Shown: positions 1-8,519, numbered from the stretch's first letter. The stretch is DNA of 45,038 bases from Deinococcus planocerae (GCF_002869765.1 NZ_PNOR01000036.1:1-45038), one strand, 5' to 3'. Translations and numbers: made by a program. Notes: a model not told the origin generated them from the sequence alone.

Positions 1-64
1 GATAGGGCAGCAGGAAATGGTACGTCTCGTCGTCCACGTCACTCGGATAGCCTTGCCGGACCAT
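1..64 (-). CDS. IS5-family-like transposase, N-terminus only (partial)
   Basis: Reading leftward from an ATG at 62-64, the frame is open to the window edge and encodes a start like MVRQGYPSDV followed by DDETYHFLLPY. That pattern (YPSD, two acidic residues, then a hydrophobic LLPYL) is how IS5-family transposases of the DUF4096 N-terminal type begin. A GAGGA sequence sits just before the ATG and can serve as ribosome binding site. Only 21 residues are visible, so the catalytic DDE domain and the state of the gene cannot be judged. The end of the element should lie shortly right of position 64, but I could not define its terminal repeat. Confidence 0.6.
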   Translation of the reverse strand, partial: MVRQGYPSDVDDETYHFLLPY

Positions 65-453
65 TCCTCATTCTGCTAGCCCCAGAGTCCGCGCCTTCAA
101 CTTGGATTGCCTTCTATCCAGCCTCTAAGGCAGCGCACTCACCTCCACACCGATCTCCGATCCTGGCAGAACAACAGCCTTGCCAGCCGGTTGCCTCGCT
201 GGCTTACATCCGCCTCGAACCGCGAGGCTGTGCTATCCGCCCTCCAGAAATTGCGGCGTAAAGGCGTCCAGGAAAGCAACAACCGCCAGACCACGTGTTA
301 GTTCGACCCATCCTTGTGCCCGCCACAGCATCCGACCGACCACGGGAGCGGGGCCGGTGCTTTTCCAGCGCCGATCACCGGGGGAGGGAGGAGGCGAGGA
401 CGGGCCTCCCGTGGCCGCCCCTGCTGGGAATTGGCCTTACCAGATGAATAGAG
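65..453. other. Gene-poor stretch between IS fragment and a possible small ORF
   Basis: No convincing gene. A 64-codon frame at 107-301 has no recognisable motif, no good ribosome binding site, and composition like the surrounding noncoding DNA. This stretch may include the IS terminal repeat and eroded remnants. Confidence 0.4.
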
Positions 454-606
454 TTATCGCGCTTTACTGGATTCCTGTTGGTCGTTTGGCTTCCGCACAC
501 CGAAAGGATGACCGGTCAGCATGGCGGAGAGGGCGTTGACCAGGAACGCCCCGAGCGTGAAGAGGAGGCTGTTGCGAAAACGACGTGATTTCGGAGTCTG
601 AGTCAT
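454..606 (-). CDS. Possible small membrane protein (50 aa), unknown
   Basis: A 50-residue frame starting MTQTPKSRRFR. A basic N-terminus is followed by one hydrophobic segment (about residues 13-31, LLFTLGAFLVNALSAML) and a polar tail. This would give a single-pass membrane peptide with the positive end in the cytoplasm. No clear ribosome binding site is visible before the ATG. The same frame stays open further upstream, but that translation looks like noise. I do not recognise a family; it may be a real small gene or chance. Confidence 0.3.
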   Translation of the reverse strand: MTQTPKSRRFRNSLLFTLGAFLVNALSAMLTGHPFGVRKPNDQQESSKAR

Positions 607-1058
607 CTGCAAGCCAGCATACGACCGCGACCCGGAAAAACCATTGAAAGGAAATGACCACTTGGTCTCTTGTCTAACCCAGTTTGGAGCAAGTCTCCGA
701 ACGCCATTGGCGTCCTCTCCCCTCCCCCGGCCTGAGACGGGTGCCGAACCCAAACGCGGAGCGCAGGCAGGGCCGTGCGGAGTTCCGGATGAGGACCGCT
801 TGCGGGTAGTGAAGACGCGCGGGCCATTCGGACGCGGCGGGACGCCGACCTGAAGGCTCCACCTCTGGTGGGGCTTCACGAGATACACGGGGGGCAGAAT
901 TGGCTCTGCCAGCAGCAGGTCTCGTCCTCCCACTCCACGTGCCTCCGCTACAGAACTTGGCGCGAAGTGGGAGCGGGTCCCCTGAGGCCACAGGTCCGCA
1001 TGGATACGGACTCCCGGAACAACAGCCCTACAAGGGTCCAGCCCTCTGCCGTGTTGAA
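607..1058. other. No gene recognised
   Basis: Several overlapping frames are open on both strands, as expected in GC-rich DNA, but none shows a known motif or plausible translation signals. Confidence 0.4.
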
Positions 1059-1144
1059 TATCCACATGTTCATCCATCTGTGTTTTTATCCATATGAATA
1101 GCCATCATTCTCGACTTTTGAGAGGTGGTATGTCTATCCACCCA
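1059..1144. promoter_or_regulatory. Candidate partition site/operator: TATCCA-type repeats upstream of parA
   Basis: Upstream of parA the decamers TATCCACATG (1059-1068) and TATCCATATG (1087-1096) occur, with the weaker copies CATCCATCTG (about 1070-1079) and TATCCACCCA (1135-1144). A reverse copy, TATCCATATA, lies just after the partner gene at 2161-2170. In type Ib partition loci the RHH protein binds short repeats upstream of parA that serve as both operator and centromere. The repeats are seen directly; the role is inferred. Confidence 0.4.
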
Positions 1145-1229
1145 GACTCTTGCACTTCTACACCCCCACACGCTTGGCAGTTCAGGCATTCAAACGCCCA
1201 ACCTTCTGGACGTCTGGTAGGATGACGGC

Positions 1230-1847
1230 ATGATCGTGACGGTCGCTGGCTACAAGGGCGGGGTGGGTAAGACCACCACTGCGGTTCATCTTGCGGCGTA
1301 TCTCAACCACCGGGGACCGACGCTGCTCGTCGACGGTGACCTCAACCGCAGCGCCACCCTGTGGAGCCGCAACGGGGGAGACGTCCTGCCCTTCAAGGTG
1401 GTGCCCGAGCAACAGCTCGCGCGCTTCGCCCGGCAGTTCGAGCACATCGTGATCGACACGGCCGCACGGCCCTCCAGCGACGAGCTGCGCGACCTCGCGG
1501 GCGGCTGTGATCTGCTGGTGTTGCCCACCAATCCCGAGGCGATGAGCCTCGACGCGATGCTGCAAACCACCAAGGGCCTTCAGAGCATCGGCGCGGACGG
1601 TCACAACTACCGGGTGCTGCTCACGCTCGTGCCGCCCCGGCCTGCCACGGACGGCGAGGCGGCGCGTGCCCTGCTGAAGGAAGTGGGCCTCCCGATGTTC
1701 CGGGCGGAGGTCCGGCGCACGTCCGCCTTCACCAACGCGAGCGCTGCGGGCGTCCTCGTGCGCGACGTGCGCAGCAAGGGTGGGCGACTCGGATGGATGG
1801 ACTACGAACACGTCGGCGACGAGCTGATGAAGGTGGTGGACGCATGA
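1230..1847 (+). CDS. parA: ParA-family partition ATPase
   Basis: A 205-residue ParA/MinD-type ATPase that would move or position plasmid copies on the nucleoid. A deviant Walker A motif, KGGVGKTT, sits at residues 9-16. A strand matching the Walker A' region (LLVDGD, near residue 35) and a Walker B-like strand (IVIDTAA, near residue 77) follow. It lacks the N-terminal DNA-binding domain of the long P1/F-type ParA proteins, so it fits the short type Ib class. Its stop codon overlaps the ATG of the next gene in an ATGA, so the two are co-translated. The neighbour encodes a ribbon-helix-helix protein, the expected centromere-binding partner, and both lie upstream of rep. Confidence 0.9.
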   Translation: MIVTVAGYKGGVGKTTTAVHLAAYLNHRGPTLLVDGDLNRSATLWSRNGGDVLPFKVVPEQQLARFARQFEHIVIDTAARPSSDELRDLAGGCDLLVLPTNPEAMSLDAMLQTTKGLQSIGADGHNYRVLLTLVPPRPATDGEAARALLKEVGLPMFRAEVRRTSAFTNASAAGVLVRDVRSKGGRLGWMDYEHVGDELMKVVDA

Positions 1848-2155
1848 CCAAGAGCAAATTCTCTGGACTTGCAGACCTGCACCGGGACCGCACAAACGAG
1901 GAGCCTGAAGCGGAGGCTCTAGTCTCTGCTACCCCGCCCCCGGCCCCAGTCTCGGCGCGGCAGGGGAGGGCACGGGGCAAGAGTTCTTCGGGCGAGTACC
2001 AGAAAACGACCATTCTGCTGCACTCGGACGTGTATCACGCGGTGCAGACCAAGCTCCTGTCCACCAACCGCGGCAAGGCCGTGGCAGACAAAAAAGACAT
2101 GAGCGACGTGGTGAACGACCTGCTGAGGGCCTGGAGCAAGAAAGCAGACGTATGA
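1844..2155 (+). CDS. Ribbon-helix-helix partition partner (ParB/ParG-like, 103 aa)
   Basis: This small protein has a disordered, proline- and charge-rich first half and a C-terminal region that reads as a ribbon-helix-helix fold. A short strand (TTILL, near residue 54) is followed by a helix, a lysine/aspartate-rich turn and a second helix (SDVVNDLLRAW). The start is fixed by the ATGA overlap with parA. Proteins of this shape act as centromere-binding adaptors and repress their own operon in type Ib partition systems. It shows no similarity to the large HTH-type ParB. Function is inferred from fold-like pattern and position. Confidence 0.65.
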   Translation: MTKSKFSGLADLHRDRTNEEPEAEALVSATPPPAPVSARQGRARGKSSSGEYQKTTILLHSDVYHAVQTKLLSTNRGKAVADKKDMSDVVNDLLRAWSKKADV

Positions 2156-2291
2156 ACATCTATATGGATAGGTGGAGGGAGGCTCAGGCGTATGTACGGC
2201 CAAACGCCGCGCCGGGAGGTGCCGGGCACCGTCGCGCACACCGCTCCCGGGGGAGGGGAGACCTGGTAGCTGGTTGCGGAGGCCTCCACAC

Positions 2292-3692
2292 GTGCTAGTC
2301 ACCCCCCTCGAAGAAAGCGACACGCTGGAAATGAAGCGCGAGTGGTCGGGGCGCATGAAAGGGCTCGAAGACCTGGCCGCCTTTGCCAATACTCACGGCG
2401 GCACCCTGGTGATCGGGGTGGACGACGATGGGGAGACGGTGTTCGGCTTCGACCCGAGCGACGGAGAGCTGCGCGCCCTGCTCGCGGAAGTCGTCGACCA
2501 ACTTCGCCTCACGCCTGAGGTGCGGCGGGTACCCACACCGGAGGGCCGCCGCGTCGTCACGCTCGCCGTCCGGCCCGCGCCGACCCTGGTGGCTTACCGG
2601 GGCCGCTACCTCACCCGGGTAGGCAGCACCAACCGCGACATGACGCCCGACGAGGTGGCCCGGCGCGCCCTCGACCTCAGCGGCCAGTCGTGGGACGCCC
2701 TGCCCGGCCCGACGACGTTTCCCCCCGGCCGGGAGCATCCAGAGTTGCAGCCCAGCGCCGTGAGCGCGTTCCTGCGGCTCGCCCGGCGGCGCCTGCCCCA
2801 CGCCTCCCCCGACGACTCTCCGCGGGAGGTGCTGGAGCACCTGCGCCTCGTGCGCGAGGACCGCCCGAACCGCGCGGCCTACCTGCTGTTCGGGCGCCGC
2901 CCACAGGACGTAGCCAGCGGAGCGGTGGTGCAGGTCGCACACTTCAAGGAAGGACGTCTGTTGAATGACCGCACGCTGGAGGGCACCGTGCTCCAGCAAC
3001 TGCAAGACACGCTCGACACGCTGCGCTCCTATCTCGGTGTGGGCTACCAGGTCGGCGACCGGGCCGCCATCGAGGGTGATCCGTCGCTGAGCCTGCTGGA
3101 GCGCCTGCAACGCGCCGAGCAGTGGCCGTACCCGCTGGAGGCGTTGCGCGAGGCGCTCGTCAACGCCCTGATTCACCGGGAATACACGCGCTCCGACCGC
3201 ATTCAAGTGCGGGTGTTCGAGAACGAACTCGACGTGTGGAGCCCAGGCGGCCTGCCCGCGGGCCTCACCATCGAGACCCTGCGGGATGAGCGCCACCCGT
3301 CCCGATTGCGCAACCCGCACGTCGCCGAGGCGTTCTACCTGATGGACCTCGTCGAACGCTGGGGCACGGGAACCACCCGGATGGTCCGCGCCTGCCGGGA
3401 GCGGGGGTTGCCCGAGCCGGTCTTCGCGGAGGACAGCGGTGGGGTGCGCGTGACCTTTCGGCATGCTCCGGCGCAGGGTCAGCAGGGCCTCAACGCCCGG
3501 CAGCTTCAGGCCCTCGCCTACGTTCGGGAGCGGGGGAGCATCACGAATACCGAGTACCGCACCCTGACGGGCGCGAGTGACCGCACCGCCTCACAAGACC
3601 TCAGGGCGCTGCTCGACGCCAGGCTGTTGCGCCGCGAAGGACAGGGACGGGGCACCCGGTATCGCCTCGACGACCCGTCCAACCCGCAGTAA
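2292..3692 (+). CDS. AlbA_2 / ATPase-domain transcriptional regulator (RecG-like family)
   Basis: A protein of about 466 residues of the family often annotated as 'ATP-binding protein' or 'RecG-like transcriptional regulator'. The N-terminal AlbA_2 (Schlafen-type) domain shows a start of the form LEMKREW, then AAFANTHGGTLVIGVDDDG. The middle holds a GHKL-like ATPase region (ALREALVNALIHREY, then a glycine-rich segment with GTGTTRM). The C-terminus (about the last 65 residues) is a winged helix likely to bind DNA. I chose the GTG at 2292 because GGAGG lies about 8 bases upstream; the frame extends to 2172, but that leader translates to unlikely sequence. It lies between the partition genes and the integrase. 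Its target is unknown. Confidence 0.75.
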   Translation: MLVTPLEESDTLEMKREWSGRMKGLEDLAAFANTHGGTLVIGVDDDGETVFGFDPSDGELRALLAEVVDQLRLTPEVRRVPTPEGRRVVTLAVRPAPTLVAYRGRYLTRVGSTNRDMTPDEVARRALDLSGQSWDALPGPTTFPPGREHPELQPSAVSAFLRLARRRLPHASPDDSPREVLEHLRLVREDRPNRAAYLLFGRRPQDVASGAVVQVAHFKEGRLLNDRTLEGTVLQQLQDTLDTLRSYLGVGYQVGDRAAIEGDPSLSLLERLQRAEQWPYPLEALREALVNALIHREYTRSDRIQVRVFENELDVWSPGGLPAGLTIETLRDERHPSRLRNPHVAEAFYLMDLVERWGTGTTRMVRACRERGLPEPVFAEDSGGVRVTFRHAPAQGQQGLNARQLQALAYVRERGSITNTEYRTLTGASDRTASQDLRALLDARLLRREGQGRGTRYRLDDPSNPQ

Positions 3693-3702
3693 TGTCGCCA
3701 GG

Positions 3703-3734
3703 AACCCGCAATCCCGCATGCGGGATTGCGGGTT
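3703..3734. repeat. Perfect 32-bp palindrome between regulator and integrase
   Basis: AACCCGCAATCCCGCA (3703-3718) is followed at once by its exact reverse complement, with no loop. It begins 10 bases after the stop codon of the upstream gene. Without a T-tract or loop it is a poor intrinsic terminator. It suits a dimeric DNA-binding protein, a recombination core, or a cruciform. Confidence 0.85.
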
Positions 3735-3851
3735 AGCACGGTTGTGTACCCAACACCTGGGGCGAAACAGCTAAGCCGTCTCGCCCGCTCGGCTTCCGCT
3801 TCCCTCAACCACCACCGCTCCCTGGTCAAATCATCAGGTATAAGGCGACTT

Positions 3852-4865
3852 ATGCCTGACGTTGACTCTGTGGGGAAGCTGGCCGTCTACCGGGGGGACC
3901 TCCTGGCCTTAAGTCGGGAGTGGACGGGCCTGCATGACGAGGAACTCCGGCGGCGGGCGGTCCGGGCGGCAGGGGAGAGGGACGTGGCGGCCCTGGTCCG
4001 TCTGACGACCGCGTACCTGGCACACGCCGGTGGGTCGGGGGTGCTGACCAGCCAACACACGGTGGTGGCCTACCAACGCGGGGTCCGGCAGTTCCTGGCT
4101 TGGGCGAACGGGCAGGCGGTCAACCTCCTGCGTCCCGGGCGCCACGACGGGCAGAGTTACGTGAACGGGTTGCTCGCGGCCGGACGGGCGCCCGCCGGGG
4201 TCTCGCAACGGGTGGCCGCCGCCGCCGCCCTCTACCGGGCCTTGCGCTGGGCGGGGGCCTGCGACGTGACTCCCTTTCAGGACGTGCGGGTGCCTCAGGA
4301 CAAGACGCCGGGCATCGTGAAGCGGCCACCCTATTCCGAGGACGAGATGCACGACGTGCTGCGAGTGGCCGATACCCAGGCCCGCTTCCTGCTGCTGCTC
4401 TGTGCTCACGGCGGCCTACGAATCAGCGAAGCGCTGGCCTTGAGGTGGGAGGAGTTGGACGAGAGCGCCCGGCGCCTGCACGTCACCCTGGGCAAGGGCC
4501 GCAGGCAGCGGGTGGTGGCGCTGAGCACCTCTCTGGCACGGGCGGCACGGGACTACCGGGCGGAGTACGGGCCTGGCGGCAGGGAACATCTGGACGGCAA
4601 CCGCACCACGGGCCCGGACCGGGTGTTCCGCTTCTCGGACACGGAGACGGCGCGCTACCACCTGGGCAAGGCGTTCCGGGCAGCGGGGGTGAGGTTCCGG
4701 GGCTTTCACCCGGGGCGCAAATACGCGGGCACCCGGCTGCTGGGGCAGGTCAAGGACTTCGGACGGGTCGCGGCCCACCTCGGGCATGAGAGCGTGGACA
4801 CCACCCGGCGTGGTTATGCGGCCCTCCCTGTTGACGATCTGAAAAATGACCTGATCGGGTGGTGA
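3852..4865 (+). CDS. Tyrosine recombinase / integrase
   Basis: A 337-residue phage-integrase-family recombinase. The N-terminal core-binding (SAM-like) region covers about the first 130 residues. The catalytic domain has the first Arg in GGLRISEAL (about residue 190), the Lys in LGKGRR, the His-x-x-Arg box as HPGR (about 285), a His in HLGHESVDTT, and the nucleophilic Tyr in RRGYAAL near the end. All catalytic positions are present, so it should be active. The ATG at 3852 is preferred; the frame opens at 3726, but that extension includes the palindrome region. It could resolve plasmid dimers or have integrated a segment; the adjacent 32-bp palindrome is a candidate site. Confidence 0.85.
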   Translation: MPDVDSVGKLAVYRGDLLALSREWTGLHDEELRRRAVRAAGERDVAALVRLTTAYLAHAGGSGVLTSQHTVVAYQRGVRQFLAWANGQAVNLLRPGRHDGQSYVNGLLAAGRAPAGVSQRVAAAAALYRALRWAGACDVTPFQDVRVPQDKTPGIVKRPPYSEDEMHDVLRVADTQARFLLLLCAHGGLRISEALALRWEELDESARRLHVTLGKGRRQRVVALSTSLARAARDYRAEYGPGGREHLDGNRTTGPDRVFRFSDTETARYHLGKAFRAAGVRFRGFHPGRKYAGTRLLGQVKDFGRVAAHLGHESVDTTRRGYAALPVDDLKNDLIGW

Positions 4866-5225
4866 GGGTGTTCTGATCCCACCTAGAAATGGCGAGACAA
4901 GGCCTTTTTTCGTGTAGGCGATCTCCTCGCAGGACTCCCTACTTGGGGAGCGGACAAGATCCGATACTGGTAGCGAGTTCAGGGATGCACACTGGGCCAT
5001 GAGCCTGCGTCCTGAACCCCTCGGCGAGATTCTCGAAGACACCGCTCGCGTGGCCTGTGGGGCACTCCCCACAGGCCACGCCATCATGCGGCTTTGTGAC
5101 GCATTGTTTCCCTCAACCAGCGCAGGCGGGCGGCCCTTTACCTGGTTTTGACGGGAAGCTGAAGGTATGAGGCGCGAGGTCCACCCGTGTGGATGACGTG
5201 CTGCCCGCTGTTCTGCGCCACGTAG
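4866..5225. other. Intergenic region with a strong hairpin; no gene seen
   Basis: No convincing gene. The region contains the perfect hairpin at 5048-5081 and otherwise unremarkable sequence. Confidence 0.5.
5048..5081. terminator. Perfect 15-bp stem hairpin downstream of integrase
   Basis: GCGTGGCCTGTGGGG (5048-5062), a CACT loop, and the exact reverse complement (5067-5081). No T-run follows immediately. It may be a weak bidirectional terminator or a protein-binding site; it lies about 180 bases after the integrase stop. Confidence 0.45.
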
Positions 5226-5432
5226 TCACGGACCCCCGGCATCATCGGTCCCTGCGGTCGCTGCGCGCTGATGACCCGCCTCTTCCGGCGCCGTCAGGGC
5301 CCACACCCACCACGCCACCCCCCAGGCGGAGTGAGGTGCCCCCCCGACCTGGCCCGGCGGAACGACGGTGACAGGAGCAGCGGACGAGACGGGAAGGAGA
5401 AGCGCGGTCAGGAGGACGAGGGCAGAACGCAT
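5226..5432 (-). CDS. Possible small secreted protein (68 aa), perhaps a fragment
   Basis: The frame begins MRSALVLLTALLLPVSSAA, which has the basic start, hydrophobic core and small-residue cleavage region of a Sec signal peptide. The rest is rich in Ala, Gly, Pro and Trp and shows no family I recognise. The ribosome binding site is weak. It may be the start of a decayed exported-protein gene whose frame has drifted. Confidence 0.3.
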   Translation of the reverse strand: MRSALVLLTALLLPVSSAAPVTVVPPGQVGGAPHSAWGVAWWVWALTAPEEAGHQRAATAGTDDAGGP

Positions 5433-5532
5433 CCCACCGAACCTAGCGGACGCTCCAGGACCGGTGGGCTGAAGTTATCTCCGGTCTGGTCGACCTGAAG
5501 GGGGGGAGGGGACCACCGGCGGTTTTTCAGGC

Positions 5533-6924
5533 TCAGCGTTCGTCGCCGGAACGCAATCGCCTACGCAGCGCCTCGACAAATTCGTTCCACTCGCCCCGGG
5601 CCCGCGCTGCCGTCGCCCGGCGGGAGAGGTCCGTCGCCAGAAGGGTCCCCGCGACCGCCTGCGCCTCCAGCCGCGCGAGGTCCTCGGCACTCAACACCCG
5701 GCGGAGCATCAGCAGCAGGGCGCCGCGTTCCTCCCGCCACTGCTCGGCGGGGGGCAGCCGGGAGGTCGCCTCGCGCTGGGCCGCGACCGCCCGTTCGGCC
5801 TCGCGCTCGGCCTGCTGCTGCCGCTCCAGAACCGCGGAAGCGTGCGCCGCCTGAATCCCGGGATCGGTCGGGCTGCTGGGCTCGAACTCGTACTTCGCCC
5901 GGTTCACCAGGAAGTCGGCCAGGAGACCCCCCGGATTGCGAATCGGAGTGCCCCCCGCCAGTCGGCGATAGCGCAGGAACTCCACGGCCTCGTGGATGCG
6001 GTCGGCGTGGTCACGGGCGAGCTGCACCGCCCGGGGCCCCCCCACGCCCTGCTCGCGCAGCAGCCGGACCAGCCCGGGGTCGGGATCCGCCTTCGTCACG
6101 TACAGGTATTCCAGCACTGTCGCCTGCCCGCGCCCCGTCATCCGGAGGTCACTCAGGTAGTTGTTGGCGATCAACTCCTCGTGGGCGGGCTCCAGGGCCC
6201 GGCGAATCTTGTCGGTGTCGGTACTGCTGATCCCGCAGGCAGCCCGCCAGTCCATCAGGTTGACGGTGAGAGACGACCGGATGCTGCCCTCGTCGTCGTA
6301 CCGGTGCGCCTCCGACAACCGGTAGAGGGCGCGCGAGGGAGGTTGCTCCAGACGCTCGAGCACCGTGCGGTTCAGGGGGTGCATGAATCCGGCCCGCAGG
6401 CTCTCGGCAACGGGTGTGCCCAGCCGCACGCTGAGGGTGCTGTCTGGCACCAGCTCCGGTGGGTCGCTGACGCTCTCCTGGTCCCAAAAGCGAATCTGGT
6501 CGACCACCCGAAAGGCGTCGTTGAAACGCACGGCACTGCCGTCGGGCCGTCGCCAGCCCTCGCTGACGATGAAGCCGGTGGACCAGATGCGCAGCAGGCC
6601 CTCGCGCATCCGGTGGAAGGCCCGGCCATTCTTAGTCATCAGCGAGGCCTCGCGCAGGGCATTCGCGCTGGTGTGCACCCAGTTGTCCTCGGGGGCCCCC
6701 TGCTGGAGAAACAGTTGCTGCAACCCCAGCACCAGGTCCGCGTCGGCCCCATGCGGGCGGCCCCGGCTGGAATCCCCCTGCACCCGGACGGCGCGGCCCC
6801 CGATCACGAACGCGGACTGCCAGCTCGACGACTCACCCAGGCGGGCCTGAATGCTGAACAGGCCGAGCCGGTCGAGGTTTCGCTCGATCTGGGGGGTCGT
6901 GGGCCTGAGGCGTTTTCTGTTCAT
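5533..6924 (-). CDS. repA: Plasmid replication initiator (RepA-like)
   Basis: A 463-residue protein of the 'replication initiator protein A' type found on Deinococcus/Thermus plasmids. Winged-helix-like segments include WVHTSANALREASLMTKNGR and, further on, AHEELIANNYLSDL. The last third is a charged Arg/Glu/Ala-rich coiled-coil-like tail. The start at 6924 (MNRKRL) is chosen over 6963 because the upstream part is AT-rich leader and an AGAAG sequence sits about 12 bases before the ATG. Seven iterons lie immediately upstream, the usual arrangement for an initiator that binds its own origin. A broken homologue lies at 44019-44887: PHGADADLVLGLQQLF here corresponds to PHRLDNDVYAALTSLF there. Confidence 0.8.
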   Translation of the reverse strand: MNRKRLRPTTPQIERNLDRLGLFSIQARLGESSSWQSAFVIGGRAVRVQGDSSRGRPHGADADLVLGLQQLFLQQGAPEDNWVHTSANALREASLMTKNGRAFHRMREGLLRIWSTGFIVSEGWRRPDGSAVRFNDAFRVVDQIRFWDQESVSDPPELVPDSTLSVRLGTPVAESLRAGFMHPLNRTVLERLEQPPSRALYRLSEAHRYDDEGSIRSSLTVNLMDWRAACGISSTDTDKIRRALEPAHEELIANNYLSDLRMTGRGQATVLEYLYVTKADPDPGLVRLLREQGVGGPRAVQLARDHADRIHEAVEFLRYRRLAGGTPIRNPGGLLADFLVNRAKYEFEPSSPTDPGIQAAHASAVLERQQQAEREAERAVAAQREATSRLPPAEQWREERGALLLMLRRVLSAEDLARLEAQAVAGTLLATDLSRRATAARARGEWNEFVEALRRRLRSGDER

Positions 6925-7007
6925 GTTGTTTTTTACTTCTTTAAAGATAAAAGAAAACAACAACAGGGAAGGGCCCTCCCGGCGTCCTGGACGCTGTTTT
7001 CACGCCA

Positions 7008-7326
7008 TTTCCCCCCCAAGGTATCCCAGGAGCCCGGTCATTTCCCCCAAAGGTATCCCAGAAGGAAGCCCTCTTTCCCCCGAAGGTGTCTCACCTCCCG
7101 GGTTTTGAATAGGAGGATGCTAAACGTGTCTGAGACGGGGAAAATTCGCTTCCCCCAAAGGTGTCCCAGCTTGGCGCTCCCTCCTTCCCCCAAAGGTATC
7201 CCAGTCGAGGGGGGCTTTTCCCCCGGAAGTATCCCAGGTGGATCTGGCCTGTCTGGGCGTGAGTTTTCCCGACTGGAACGGGATTTCTCAACACCCTGGC
7301 GCGGCCCTCCCCCAAAAGTGTCCCAC
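7008..7326 (-). repeat. Seven iterons: candidate replication origin
   Basis: Seven direct copies of a roughly 20-bp sequence close to TTCCCCCAAAGGTRTCCCAG lie upstream of rep: 7008-7029, 7041-7061, 7074-7094, 7150-7169, 7185-7204, 7217-7237 and 7307-7326. Starts are about 33 bases apart within clusters (near three helical turns), with larger gaps before the fourth and seventh. The most divergent copies are the third (GTGTCTCA) and the seventh. Iterons beside an initiator gene mark iteron-controlled origins. An AT-rich patch at about 6925-6962, between the iterons and the rep ATG, could be the unwinding element or rep promoter. Confidence 0.85.
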
Positions 7327-7678
7327 CTTCAGGGAGGTTGGAAGAACGCCTGCCTGGCCTGGCTGTTGACGGGATCGCACTGGGGCGCAACGACGAGGCC
7401 AGTGTCATGCGGAGGACTCCTCTGTGCCGTGCTCAGGTGTCCCGCGTGGGCCTTGCCCTGAGAGACGGAGGCACATGCTTTCTCAGAAGGACAGTTCGAC
7501 TTCCCCACGTCCGCCACGCCGTGTCGTCTGACCTGGCCGCCTGAGGGCCGAGGAGGACTGGTGGGCAGGATTCGCGTGACTCCCGCACCTTCCTGAGGCA
7601 CCGCCCTCTGACACCGCTGACGTAGCGATACCGGGAGATCACCTTACACAGCTCGTGATGGGTTCACCCGACGCGTCC
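7327..7678. other. No gene recognised between iterons and transposon end
   Basis: About 350 bases with only short overlapping frames and no motif I recognise. It may be part of the origin region or eroded DNA at the transposon target. Confidence 0.4.
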
Positions 7679-7683
7679 TACTA

Positions 7684-7721
7684 GGGGCTGAGACAAGATG
7701 CAGAAATTTTAGTACGCTAAC
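7684..7721 (+). repeat. Left 38-bp terminal inverted repeat
   Basis: It starts GGGGCTGAGACAAG and is identical to the reverse complement of 13874-13911. TACTA precedes it as target duplication. Confidence 0.9.
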
Positions 7722-7750
7722 AAAAAAGAGCGGCTGGGCCGCTCTTTTTT
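7722..7750 (-). terminator. Bidirectional intrinsic terminator
   Basis: Six A residues, the stem GAGCGGC, a TGG loop, GCCGCTC and six T residues (7722-7750). It lies 3 bases beyond the recombinase stop codon and directly inside the left terminal repeat. It would end leftward recombinase transcription and also insulate against read-through from the host replicon. Confidence 0.85.
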
Positions 7751-7752
7751 AG

Positions 7753-8421
7753 CTAGGGGTGACCGCCCAGGGCCCGGAGGTAGCTCTCGCCCATGTTGCG
7801 CGCGCTGGTCTCGGCGTAGATCTGGGTGGTGGCAATGCGCTTGTGGCGTAGAAACTTCTGCACCTGATCGAGCGGCATTCCGGCGTCCAGCAGCAAGGTA
7901 GCGACGCTTGCGCGCAAGCGGTGAGGCGTGACCCGCTTCTCGATGCCTGCCCGGTGGGCCACGTCGCGCACCATCAGTTGAACAGCTCGTGGCGTGTAGC
8001 GATCATGCCGGTTGCTCTCGAACACATAGCCGGTGCGGCGCCCAGCCAGATGGGTTCGCAACTTCTGCGCCAGGGCAGGCAGGATCGGCACGTACCCGTC
8101 GCTGCCCCCCTTCGCGTGCGCGATGTACACCTGGGGTGGGTCCAGCGCCAGGTGCAGGTCCTCCACCCGCAAGTTGACGAACTCGGAGACCCGAGCCCCG
8201 GTGTAGAACAATGTCTTGACCATCAGGCCCGAGCTACTGGCCCGGCGGTACGCGGTCTCGATCAACCGCTCGATCTCCTGCCGGTCAAGGCGGTCCACCG
8301 TCCGCCTCCGCTCCCTGGGAGCAGAAAGCCCGAGTTCGCGCCGCACGTCCTGGACCACGTGTTTGGTCTGGTCATAGGTCAGATGGTGTTTGCGCCACAG
8401 CTTGACGGTCTCCCGCACCAC
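7753..8421 (-). CDS. Tyrosine recombinase (XerC/D- or TnpI-like), N-terminus possibly cut
   Basis: A 222-residue catalytic domain with Arg77 (GARVSEF), Lys104 (AKGG), His167-x-x-Arg170 (HRLR), His193 (RHKR) and Tyr202 all in place, so it is probably active. It lies at one end of the Tn3-like element. In some Tn3-family transposons (for example Tn4430) a tyrosine recombinase, TnpI, resolves cointegrates; that role is inferred here. The GTG at 8421 is only the first marked start. The frame stays open further upstream (QIENANSLREVV and beyond) into the left end of the IS630 element at 8481. The natural N-terminus may therefore have been removed by that insertion. Confidence 0.75.
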   Translation of the reverse strand: MVRETVKLWRKHHLTYDQTKHVVQDVRRELGLSAPRERRRTVDRLDRQEIERLIETAYRRASSSGLMVKTLFYTGARVSEFVNLRVEDLHLALDPPQVYIAHAKGGSDGYVPILPALAQKLRTHLAGRRTGYVFESNRHDRYTPRAVQLMVRDVAHRAGIEKRVTPHRLRASVATLLLDAGMPLDQVQKFLRHKRIATTQIYAETSARNMGESYLRALGGHP

Positions 8422-8519
8422 CTCGCGCAGGGAGTTCGCGTTCTCGATTTGACCGCGAAGTTCAGCCTCTTTTCCCTCTGACAGCGGTGGCCGGATCAGT
8501 TGAGGGAGTAGGGTGTGGT

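Noticed and set aside
454..1077. A 207-codon minus-strand frame
   Set aside because: Only the last 50 codons look plausible; the rest has noncoding-like composition, so only 454-606 was kept.
5842..7461. A 539-codon plus-strand frame
   Set aside because: It is the antisense shadow of the rep gene and runs through the iterons; it has no motifs and improbable composition.
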